This document shows, piece after piece, positions 8,024 to 15,212 of a stretch of 18,580 bases of DNA; position 1 is the stretch's first letter; the number at the start of each line of letters is the position of its first letter. Source of the stretch: an uncultured bacterium. Lineage in GTDB: Bacteria; Bacteroidota; Bacteroidia; Bacteroidales; Paludibacteraceae. Location of the stretch: assembly GCA_947074225.1 (NCBI GenBank), contig CAMTOX010000001.1, positions 1 to 18,580 of the forward strand, read 5' to 3'. A program made the translations under genes and the position numbers. A model generated the notes under the pieces. It did no database searches. It saw only the letters and a program-made list of their open reading frames with translations, and was not told the DNA's origin.

Positions 8024-9730
8024 ATGCCAACAGTAGATAATACTCAAAACTTAACAGATGGAATGCATATTGTTGTTGATGCACTTCATAAGAATGGATT
8101 AAATGACATATTTGGTGTTATAGGTATTCCTGTAACCGATTTAGCTCGTCATATTCAAGAGATAGAGGGAATGCGTTATATCGGTTTCCGTCATGAACAA
8201 TCGGCAGGTCATGCTGCAGCAATTTCAGGTTTTATTACTCAAAAGCCAGGCGTTTTATTAACTGTTTCAGCTCCTGGATTTTTGAATGGTTTAACAGCAT
8301 TAGCTAATGCTACAACGAATGGTTTTCCGATGATTCAGATTAGTGGTTCGAGCGATCGTGCCATTATAGATTTGCAACAAGGAGACTATGAAGAGATGGA
8401 TCAGATGAATATTGCAAAACCATTCTGTAAAGCTGCTTATAGAATAAACCATCCTGAAGATATTGCTATTGGAGTTGCGCGTGCTATACGTGCTGCTATG
8501 ACAGGACGCCCAGGAGGTGTGTATCTTGATTTGACAACAGCTTTATTAGGTGCTCCAATGGACAAAGATGCAGCAGCAAAGACATTATTTGCCGTTACAG
8601 ACCCTTGTCCGAAGATGCCACCATGTAATAGTGCTGTAGAAAGAGCATTGACACTTCTTGCAACTGCTAAACAACCTCTTATTATTCTTGGTAAAGGGGC
8701 TGCCTATGCACAAGCAGATGATAACTTGAAAACTTTTATTGAAAAGACTGGAATACCTTACCTTCCAATGTCGATGGCTAAAGGTTTACTACCCGACAAT
8801 CATCCATTGTGTTGTGCTGCAGCACGCTCTGAGGTAATGGAAAATGCCGATGTGGTAATGCTTGTAGGTGCTCGACTAAATTGGTTGTTAGCTCATGGAA
8901 AAGGCAAACATTGGAATCCAAATGTGAAGTATATTCAGGTGGATATTGATGGTAAAGAGATGGATAGCAATCGTCAAATTGAAGCACCAGTAGTAGGCGA
9001 TATATACTCTACTATGGAAGCCTTTGTGGCTGGATTGTCAAAACATAATATCAAATCGCCCGATGCATGGATAACTACTATTGACGGAATAAAGAAAGCC
9101 AATACCGTGAAGATGGAAGCAAAACTTAATACAGATGCTTCGCCAATGAATTTCTTTAATGCACTAAAAGCTGTGCGCGATGTGATGGTAGATCATAAGG
9201 ATGTCTATTTAGTGAACGAAGGTGCTAATACCTTAGACGATACACGTAATGTTATAGATATGTACGAACCACGTTTACGTTTAGATTGTGGTACATGGGG
9301 CGTTATGGGTATAGGAATGGGATTCTCTATCGGTGCTGCCATTACCAGCGGTAAATCGGTTGTTGCTATTGAAGGCGATAGTGCTTTTGGTTTTAGCGGT
9401 ATGGAATTAGAGACTATCTGTCGTTATAAACTTCCAATTACTGTTGTGATATTTAATAATGGTGGTATATATCGTGGCGACCATAAGAACTTAGGTGGTG
9501 GTGCAGATCCTTCACCAACTACTTTAATGGCAAATGCACGTTACGATAAGTTGATAGAAGCATTTGGTGGTGTCTCTTATAATGTTACTACTCCTGCTGA
9601 ATTGCAGAAAGCTCTTTCAACCGCTATAAACTCGCGCAAGCCAACCGTTATAAATTGTGTTTTAGATCCTGCTTTTGGAACTGAAAGTGGCCATATTACA
9701 AGCCTTAATCCGAAGAATATTCACCCTTAA
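8024..9730 (+). CDS. oxc: Oxalyl-CoA decarboxylase (TPP-dependent)
   Basis: This cytoplasmic enzyme decarboxylates oxalyl-CoA to formyl-CoA and CO2; formyl-CoA then goes back to the CoA-transferase. The 568 residues show the three-domain layout of TPP enzymes. The N-terminal pyrimidine domain has GFRHEQSAGHAAA with the catalytic Glu58 and the family-specific QQGDYEEMDQMN. The middle domain has LILGKGAAYAQADD and VGARLNWLLAHGKGKHW (ADP/CoA-binding region). The C-terminal domain has GTWGVMGIGMG, the Mg/TPP motif from Asp452 (GDSAFGFSGMELETICRY) to Asn479 in FNNGGIY, and Tyr483. The C-terminus GTESGHITSLNPK matches my memory of E. coli YfdU. No key residue is missing. The gene lies 86 bp after frc and 38 bp before the transporter gene, in one apparent operon. 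Confidence 0.96.
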   Translation: MPTVDNTQNLTDGMHIVVDALHKNGLNDIFGVIGIPVTDLARHIQEIEGMRYIGFRHEQSAGHAAAISGFITQKPGVLLTVSAPGFLNGLTALANATTNGFPMIQISGSSDRAIIDLQQGDYEEMDQMNIAKPFCKAAYRINHPEDIAIGVARAIRAAMTGRPGGVYLDLTTALLGAPMDKDAAAKTLFAVTDPCPKMPPCNSAVERALTLLATAKQPLIILGKGAAYAQADDNLKTFIEKTGIPYLPMSMAKGLLPDNHPLCCAAARSEVMENADVVMLVGARLNWLLAHGKGKHWNPNVKYIQVDIDGKEMDSNRQIEAPVVGDIYSTMEAFVAGLSKHNIKSPDAWITTIDGIKKANTVKMEAKLNTDASPMNFFNALKAVRDVMVDHKDVYLVNEGANTLDDTRNVIDMYEPRLRLDCGTWGVMGIGMGFSIGAAITSGKSVVAIEGDSAFGFSGMELETICRYKLPITVVIFNNGGIYRGDHKNLGGGADPSPTTLMANARYDKLIEAFGGVSYNVTTPAELQKALSTAINSRKPTVINCVLDPAFGTESGHITSLNPKNIHP

Positions 9731-9768
9731 TTGTAGGTGAAACTATTATAAATTAAAAAAATAGAATT

Positions 9769-10833
9769 ATGAATTTTTGGAATATTATTTTAACCGATCT
9801 AATCCCGATTTATGTAATCATGATTCTGGGATATGTGGCAGGAAAGCGTAATGCGTTTAGTGAAGACAATTCACGTAGTTTTAATAAACTTGTGTTGAAT
9901 TACTGTTTACCAGCAGCATTGTTCTTGTCAATTATTAAAGGAAATCGTGAGATGCTGTTTCAAGATATATGGCTTTTTGTCTTAACCTTGATTATTCTGA
10001 TAGCCATTTATTTTCTCACTTTTTTTGTTGCATTGAAAGGGTTTAAACGTACCAAGAAAGAGGCTGCCATAGCAGGTTTAATTGGTGGTGCTCCAACTAT
10101 TGGTTTCTTAGGTTATGCCGTTCTTTCGCCTATTTATGGTGCTAGTGCAAGTACAGGTTTAGTGGTTGCTATTGTAGCTATTGTGGTGAACGCTATTATT
10201 ATCCCTATTGGGTTAGTATTGTTAGATCCTCAATCGGTTACAGCAGCTGCTCCAGCAGCAGCTACTGCAGGTTCTACTGCTACTGCCACAGCTGCTACAG
10301 CTACTGCTACAACAGCTGCTACAACTGCTACAGAAGCGGCAAAACCAGCAGCACCAGTTAAGAAAGCTAAAAGTTCAAATGCATTCTTAAATGCCATAAA
10401 AGAACCAGTAGTGTGGTCGCCAATCATTGCTGTTATATTAGTGTTGTGTGGTGTACATTTCCCTAAAATTTTAGACCCATCGTTTGAACTAATTGGTAAA
10501 GCGAATGCCGGTGTGGCAGTATTTGCTGCCGGTTTAACTTTGTCGGCACATAAGTTTGAATTTGATAAGCAGGTAATAACGAATACAATCATTAAGCTTA
10601 TTATCATGCCTGCCTTATTCTTATTGATAGGTAAGTTAATACATTTAGATGCCGAGAAATTACAAATGTTAGTATTGGCAGGTGCATTACCACCAGTATT
10701 CTCAGGTATTATTATTGGTAGCCGTTATAACACTTACGTTAGTACAGGTACTGCATCTTTGGCAGTAAGTATGTTATTCTTTATCGGTACTGCGCCGTTA
10801 TGGATTTGGTTAGCACGCCTTGTAGCAGGTTAA
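9769..10833 (+). CDS. yfdV: AEC-family transporter (YfdV-like), probable oxalate carrier
   Basis: This 354-residue inner-membrane protein belongs to the auxin efflux carrier family and closely resembles E. coli YfdV, which follows yfdU in the same order. It has about ten hydrophobic segments in two halves. Conserved parts include [58 protein letters not shown]-like [22 protein letters not shown], and [17 protein letters not shown] with a helix-breaking PP. Between the halves lies a low-complexity insert, residues about 158-196, rich in Ala and Thr and ending in PVKKAKSS; it accounts for nearly all of the extra ~40 residues relative to YfdV (about 314, from memory). Oxalate import or oxalate/formate exchange is inferred from the operon, not from a substrate motif. 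It is not related to the OxlT antiporter. Last gene of the operon, followed by a strong terminator. Confidence 0.9.
   Translation: MNFWNIILTDLIPIYVIMILGYVAGKRNAFSEDNSRSFNKLVLNYCLPAALFLSIIKGNREMLFQDIWLFVLTLIILIAIYFLTFFVALKGFKRTKKEAAIAGLIGGAPTIGFLGYAVLSPIYGASASTGLVVAIVAIVVNAIIIPIGLVLLDPQSVTAAAPAAATAGSTATATAATATATTAATTATEAAKPAAPVKKAKSSNAFLNAIKEPVVWSPIIAVILVLCGVHFPKILDPSFELIGKANAGVAVFAAGLTLSAHKFEFDKQVITNTIIKLIIMPALFLLIGKLIHLDAEKLQMLVLAGALPPVFSGIIIGSRYNTYVSTGTASLAVSMLFFIGTAPLWIWLARLVAG
10240..10359 (+). repeat. Low-complexity Ala/Thr-coding repeat inside yfdV
   Basis: An imperfect in-frame array of GCT, GCA, ACT and ACA codons encodes a run of Ala and Thr with a few Pro, Ser and Glu residues. It sits in the central loop of the transporter, between predicted membrane segments. 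Units such as GCTACTGCTAC and ACAGCTGCTACA recur, so length variation by slippage is plausible in multiples of three. Confidence 0.85.
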
Positions 10834-10852
10834 TCTAACAGACATATAAAAT

Positions 10853-10889
10853 AAAAGCGTTTTACCTTTTTTGTAGGTAAAACGCTTTT
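10853..10889. terminator. Bidirectional terminator after the oxalate operon
   Basis: A perfect 15-bp stem (AAAAGCGTTTTACCT at 10853-10867 with 10875-10889) closes on a 7-nt loop and is flanked by T-runs on the plus strand and T-rich sequence on the minus strand. It lies 19 nt after the yfdV stop and also faces the converging ccp operon. Confidence 0.9.
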
Positions 10890-10998
10890 TGTTTATGGTT
10901 TAACGTGAGTAGTAATGGTTCTTGAATAAATTTATAAGTATCTCTTTAATACACCATAAGAATAGTTTTCTACTCTGTTATTTGAATAGCCATTGTGA

Positions 10999-12363
10999 TT
11001 ACTCTTCTTTTGTCATGAGCGGGTGTGTCCCTGTTAATGCATGAAGAAATTCTACTATGTAATCTACCTCTTCGTCATTATATTTAGCACCTGTTTGATA
11101 CTCCATCATTGTAATAACGGCATCATGCAGTGTTTGTGCTGTTCCGTCGTGTAGATATGGAGCCGTTAAAGCTACATTGCGTAGAATAGGTGTTTTAAAT
11201 CTATGTAGGTCCTGTTCATTACCTGTAAAGCCCATTAGTCCATTGTCGTCTTCATTATATACAATTTCTTCTGAACGATTCTCGAAATAATTTTTTGCTA
11301 TTCCAAAGGTTTCGAACGATTGTCCTCCCACTGCTTGTCCAACGTGACAGGTAGCACAGTCATGTGCTTTAAAGAGTTCGTATCCTCTAATTTGTTCAGC
11401 TGTCATAGCGTTCATATCTCCCTTCAGATATTGGTCAAATGGTGAGTCCGGTGTTATTAATGTCATTTCAAACTGCGCTATAGCATCGGTTACATTATGC
11501 TCTGTAAGTCCGTCGGGGTATATTTGTTCAAATCTAGCAACTAAGATCTCGTCACTCTTTAGTCTATTTACAATGTCATCCCATGTTTGTTCGCCCATCT
11601 CTACGGGGTTAACGGGAGGTCCTGCCGCCTGTGCCGCAAGTGTCTCTGCCCGTCCATTCCAGAATTGTACATGATTTAATACCGCATTATAGACTGTAGG
11701 AGCATTAATACCTCCAAACTGCCCATAAATACCTTCCGAAGTACGGGTGCCATCTACTCCTCCATTATCTAATGGGTGGCAAGTAGCACACGATACTGTG
11801 CCATCGGCAGATAATTCCGTATTGTGATACAGATCAAATCCTAAAGCCACTTTATCTGGATTTGTAGGGATGAAATCAATCATAGGTTGCAAAGGTTCAT
11901 TAGCAAATTTTGCTGCAGCAAGACCTGTAGCAAAACGTTCTGCACGGTGTTGACGTACATAGTTCGCAATAACTGCTTTCTCTTCATTGTTAAAACCGCT
12001 GCCCCAATGTATCATCTTAAAATTAGTTGGAGGCATAGAATTATTCATCATGGCTTGCTCAAGTTTTGCTAAATTGGCCTCATTGATATGTTCAAAGTCA
12101 ATGTTTCCAAGATTTATAAATCGGACGCCACGGTTCATATCTTCTTGTACCGTTTTACCAATAATAGGGAAGTTCCCGTAGAATGGTAACTCTGCCTCAA
12201 ACGAGTGACACATCATGCAGTTGTTCTGTTCAAGAATAGCGGCAATTTGTTCATGTGTTGCTGCATCTTGATTAATACTCTTACTAAAATTAAATCGGTA
12301 AATGGCAAGTACTGCCACAGCTATAAGTAGCACTACTATGATTCCAATAATCCATTTTTTCAT
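10999..12363 (-). CDS. Membrane-anchored tri-heme cytochrome c peroxidase (quinol-peroxidase type)
   Basis: The 454-residue protein begins with a membrane anchor (about 4-23) and then lies on the periplasmic side. Three CXXCH heme sites are visible: Cys49-His53 (CMMCH), Cys192-His196 (CATCH) and Cys336-His340 (CATCH). The last two form a standard di-heme bacterial peroxidase core, with APTVYNAVLNHVQFWNGRAETL, NPVEMG (Glu255) and FKTPILRNVALTAPYLHDG. The first belongs to an extra N-terminal heme domain of Haem_bd type, with a likely Met ligand in MPP (Met110). This layout matches the tri-heme E. coli YhjA/Ccp and Aggregatibacter quinol peroxidase, which reduce H2O2 with quinol electrons; that donor is inferred here. 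The gene is last in resB-ccsA-ccp, 39 nt after ccsA, so its maturation genes are co-transcribed. Confidence 0.92.
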   Translation of the reverse strand: MKKWIIGIIVVLLIAVAVLAIYRFNFSKSINQDAATHEQIAAILEQNNCMMCHSFEAELPFYGNFPIIGKTVQEDMNRGVRFINLGNIDFEHINEANLAKLEQAMMNNSMPPTNFKMIHWGSGFNNEEKAVIANYVRQHRAERFATGLAAAKFANEPLQPMIDFIPTNPDKVALGFDLYHNTELSADGTVSCATCHPLDNGGVDGTRTSEGIYGQFGGINAPTVYNAVLNHVQFWNGRAETLAAQAAGPPVNPVEMGEQTWDDIVNRLKSDEILVARFEQIYPDGLTEHNVTDAIAQFEMTLITPDSPFDQYLKGDMNAMTAEQIRGYELFKAHDCATCHVGQAVGGQSFETFGIAKNYFENRSEEIVYNEDDNGLMGFTGNEQDLHRFKTPILRNVALTAPYLHDGTAQTLHDAVITMMEYQTGAKYNDEEVDYIVEFLHALTGTHPLMTKEE

Positions 12364-12402
12364 GAGCGATAATTTTTTAAGGATTTATAATTTAAAAATA
12401 TG

Positions 12403-13173
12403 TTAGTTCATTGTGTAAGTATGTAAGCTCTTTAAGGCTGCCGGCATATAGTTCACTCCATACCAAGTAATTTGTAGCGCTATGAATGCGATTGTGAGCA
12501 GTGTTATAGCGAGTTTCTCTTTTGTTGGGAAATATCTTCTCATATGTATGTAAGAAATATACAATATCCATGTTACTGCTGCCCAGTTTTCCTTAGCGTC
12601 CCATGCCCAATAGTTACCCCAAGCCTGTTTTGCCCATACAGCACCCATTAACATGCCTAATAGTATAAGTGCACTGCCTATACGTATTAAATTATCGGCA
12701 ACTAATAAATAGTGCGGCTTACGACATAGTGCTATAAAAGCCAAGATCTGTGCTATAGCCACTAAAGCATAAGCTATCATGTAAATTGTTACATGTGGAA
12801 TAAACCATCCGCTTTGCAGTGCTGGCATTAAAGTCGTGGTATGTATCTCTGGCTTGGCAATATTGATAATAGTGAACACAGTAGATAGTATAGCACCAAA
12901 AATAAGCATGAAATTATAGTGCCAACGTAAATAGAGCAATAATGTTATTGACGAGAGAAAGAATGAATACCATAACCGAGTCTCACCCATGGTGCGCATA
13001 GGTACCCGTTCAACTCCAATTGTGTAGAGAATAAGATAGAGCATGAATATTCCTACACCTATGCCATAAACTATAGTGCCTAAGGTTTGTTTCTTAATTG
13101 CTAACAGAGCTCCGACTATCCAAAATAGAATAGAGGCAATACCAAACCATATAAATTCTGTCCAAGTAATCAT
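12403..13173 (-). CDS. ccsA: Cytochrome c assembly protein CcsA (System II)
   Basis: This 256-residue polytopic membrane protein is the heme-handling half of System II cytochrome c maturation. It exports and presents heme for attachment to CXXCH apocytochromes on the outer face of the membrane. About eight hydrophobic segments are visible. The tryptophan-rich WWD motif reads AWGNYWAWDAKENWAAVTW, with the flanking conserved histidines in SGWFIPHV and near the C-terminus in KSLHTY. The length is typical for a stand-alone CcsA. Its start codon overlaps the resB stop by 4 nt (ATGA), so the two are translationally coupled. Its nearest client is the downstream tri-heme peroxidase. Confidence 0.95.
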   Translation of the reverse strand: MITWTEFIWFGIASILFWIVGALLAIKKQTLGTIVYGIGVGIFMLYLILYTIGVERVPMRTMGETRLWYSFFLSSITLLLYLRWHYNFMLIFGAILSTVFTIINIAKPEIHTTTLMPALQSGWFIPHVTIYMIAYALVAIAQILAFIALCRKPHYLLVADNLIRIGSALILLGMLMGAVWAKQAWGNYWAWDAKENWAAVTWILYISYIHMRRYFPTKEKLAITLLTIAFIALQITWYGVNYMPAALKSLHTYTMN

Positions 13174-13904
13174 AGTGGTTTAAAAATTAGAAGCATGGAA
13201 CCTATAGCGAGCATAACAATACCTATATAGACTACCCATAACCATGGATCTCTAACAACTTGAAGAACGACATAGTTCTCATTCTCACGGTCGTAAGCGC
13301 TCTGATAAATATGGTACCCTTTATGAAATGCCGGTTTATTAACGCATATGTCGTATATAGTATCTTCAATATTAAGTTTAGAGTGATACTGACGCACTGT
13401 TTTCATATCATCATAGTACTCAACCTCAAAGTTATCTAAAGAGATGTAATAGGGTAGTGGTATAGTTTGTTGGTTCTCAGAATATGCTATCGACTCTTTC
13501 TGATTTTTATATACCACCATATGCGCTTGAAAATAATCGGGGGCACCAAAAAACATTCCCCATACTATTAGAAACAAACCTACATGATTACATAAAAATC
13601 CTAAGCGTGGATTATAGTAAATACGTTTTATGGTTGTCACTCCTAATGAAGTCATAAAGAGAAGGGCCAATACTATGAATGGCACGGTACGGTAGAGGTC
13701 TATTCCCCAAATACCTTCTAAGGCTAACATGAGTGCTATAAGTATAGAACTGAGGATAGCAAGAGCGGGAGAGGTGAGAAATCTACATATCCTTTTCTGA
13801 CGATAGTAATGAAATAGTAACCACAGTATGCCTATAAATAAGAGCCCCAATATCAGTGATGCTGGAAATCTCCATAGAGATAGATTTAAAGGGTTAAATA
13901 GCAT
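13170..13904 (-). CDS. resB: ResB/Ccs1-like cytochrome c biogenesis protein
   Basis: This 244-residue membrane protein is the partner of CcsA in System II; the ResB/CcsA complex receives heme and links it to apocytochrome c. Hydrophobic segments lie at about 13-31, 45-65, 74-92, 104-120 and 221-239. The soluble part (about 125-215) lies outside, between the last two segments. LCNHVGLFLIVWGMFF carries a probable heme-ligand His. It is much shorter than Bacillus ResB (over 500 residues) but matches the compact form that, as I recall, accompanies nrfHA in Bacteroides. It is the first gene of the operon, with a Bacteroidetes-like promoter about 60 bp upstream, and overlaps ccsA by 4 nt. Confidence 0.85.
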   Translation of the reverse strand: MLFNPLNLSLWRFPASLILGLLFIGILWLLFHYYRQKRICRFLTSPALAILSSILIALMLALEGIWGIDLYRTVPFIVLALLFMTSLGVTTIKRIYYNPRLGFLCNHVGLFLIVWGMFFGAPDYFQAHMVVYKNQKESIAYSENQQTIPLPYYISLDNFEVEYYDDMKTVRQYHSKLNIEDTIYDICVNKPAFHKGYHIYQSAYDRENENYVVLQVVRDPWLWVVYIGIVMLAIGSMLLIFKPL

Positions 13905-13961
13905 AGTGGTATCTTCTCTTGTCTGTTTGTGTAAATATACAAATTGTATTTAATGAATGTG

Positions 13962-13992
13962 CAAAGATAATATAGAAATACTATATTTGCAA
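13962..13992 (-). promoter_or_regulatory. Bacteroidetes-type promoter of resB-ccsA-ccp
   Basis: Read on the minus strand, TATCTTTG (13969-13962) is an exact TAnnTTTG -7 box, preceded by TTG (13992-13990) at a 20-nt spacer, within the usual range for the -33 element. It lies about 58 bp upstream of the resB ATG. The rest of the 317 bp gap (13905-14221) holds this promoter, the WYL-operon terminator and otherwise AT-rich sequence with no gene. Confidence 0.55.
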
Positions 13993-14084
13993 TTGTTAGC
14001 ATAATTATTATTATTCAAAATAAGTAATTGTTGTTTATATGTTAATTCTATGATACTATAGAGGCGATTACATCAATCTTAGAG

Positions 14085-14134
14085 AGAAAAAACAATAACG
14101 TCTACAGTAATTCTTAAGTTGCTGTAGACGTTAT
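14085..14134 (-). terminator. Terminator of the AAA-WYL transcription unit
   Basis: A perfect 13-bp stem (14095-14107 with 14122-14134) has a 14-nt loop. On the minus strand it is followed within 2 nt by a run of six T's, the form of an intrinsic terminator. It lies 88 nt after the WYL stop codon. Confidence 0.8.
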
Positions 14135-14221
14135 CCCGATATCTGTTTAGATTAATGAATATGATTAATAGGTCAAAATAATTTGAGCACTCTATTCTGC
14201 TATTTTCAACTCTTAAGTAAG

Positions 14222-15163
14222 TTATTCGCTATGCTTTTGCAATAGTTTCTCGGACTTTTCTTTAATTGTTTCTCTTAGATGTGCAGGGGAGATTACCTCT
14301 ATTTCAGGAGCATGCGATAGTAACTCTTGAATAAAATCGTATGTAGGCATCACTTCATATCTAAATAGGGTATAGTCGTGTGTTTCATCAATAATTGTCT
14401 GAGAGTGATGCAGTGGTAATGATTTTAGGTAGAGATGTTTGTTCTCTCTATTAGAGACCTTAATATCAATTTGCTCACTCTTCTCATTATGAATAATACC
14501 AAAGCAATCTTTAAAATAGAGTTCGGCATCAAAATTTTTCTGTATCTTAAATTTATGGTCGGTAGCCTCAACTTTTCTAATGCGGTCTAAGGCATAAGTG
14601 CGCACCTCACTGAATAGCTCATTATAGGCAACCAAATACCAACGTTGGTGAAATATCTTCAAACAATAGGGGTTTACCTGAAAAGTGTATGGTTGACTTT
14701 GATAAAAACTCTGATAACAAATCTCTATGGCCAAATTATTCTTCATACAAGAAACAATCTCAGGCATGTAGTGTTGTCCGCTTGGAATATCTTCAAATAA
14801 TACACGTTCATATAGCTCCTTACTCTCCAATAAAAGGTTATTAATTGATAGACTATTCAGTAACCAACGGCGTATCCCTTTTTGTCTCTCCTCAATATTA
14901 TCTTCAATGTAATATTTACAACCGTTACTTCTGGAGCATTTTATCTCAATGTTGAACATCTCTTCTACCGCCGCTTTATGATTAGAGAAGGTTTTCTTTG
15001 GTAAATCTTCATGCTTGCTATTGAGCGAGGAGCGTAACCAATGGTTGTTTATCTCTTCGTAGCTAATCTCCTTGGCACTATTGATGGTGTCCACTAACCA
15101 TACATAGCGATGGAATAGTTGAACGGTATTCTCTTTAGACGATTTTTTTATGGTTGATGACAT
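14222..15163 (-). CDS. WYL-domain transcriptional regulator
   Basis: The 313-residue protein has an N-terminal winged-helix-like region (about 15-90) and a WYL domain at about 120-220, in which VNPYCLKIFHQRWYLVAYN and VRTYALDRIRKVE are the diagnostic parts; a WCX-like C-terminal region follows. WYL proteins bind DNA and sense small ligands or nucleic acids, and some (BrxR, CapW) control anti-phage systems. I chose the ATG at 15163 (MSSTIKK); a longer reading from 15175 would use TTG. The gene lies 49 nt after the AAA+ ATPase gene, so the two are probably co-transcribed and the regulator may control that unit. Its targets cannot be read here. Confidence 0.85.
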   Translation of the reverse strand: MSSTIKKSSKENTVQLFHRYVWLVDTINSAKEISYEEINNHWLRSSLNSKHEDLPKKTFSNHKAAVEEMFNIEIKCSRSNGCKYYIEDNIEERQKGIRRWLLNSLSINNLLLESKELYERVLFEDIPSGQHYMPEIVSCMKNNLAIEICYQSFYQSQPYTFQVNPYCLKIFHQRWYLVAYNELFSEVRTYALDRIRKVEATDHKFKIQKNFDAELYFKDCFGIIHNEKSEQIDIKVSNRENKHLYLKSLPLHHSQTIIDETHDYTLFRYEVMPTYDFIQELLSHAPEIEVISPAHLRETIKEKSEKLLQKHSE

Positions 15164-15212
15164 GTTTAGATGCAATTTATTTTCAACAAATATAATTATT
15201 TATCAATTAAAA

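Noticed and set aside
10230..10607. 125-residue minus-strand open frame with an Ala/Val-rich stretch
   Set aside because: It is antisense to the Ala/Thr repeat and membrane part of yfdV; triplet arrays leave all frames open, and there is no family match.
13982..13989. TATATTTG on the plus strand as a promoter box
   Set aside because: It fits TAnnTTTG, but no plus-strand gene follows; the minus-strand box beside it explains the locus better.
15164..15175. Longer WYL start at 15175
   Set aside because: The codon there is TTG and adds only four unconserved residues; the ATG at 15163 is a better start.
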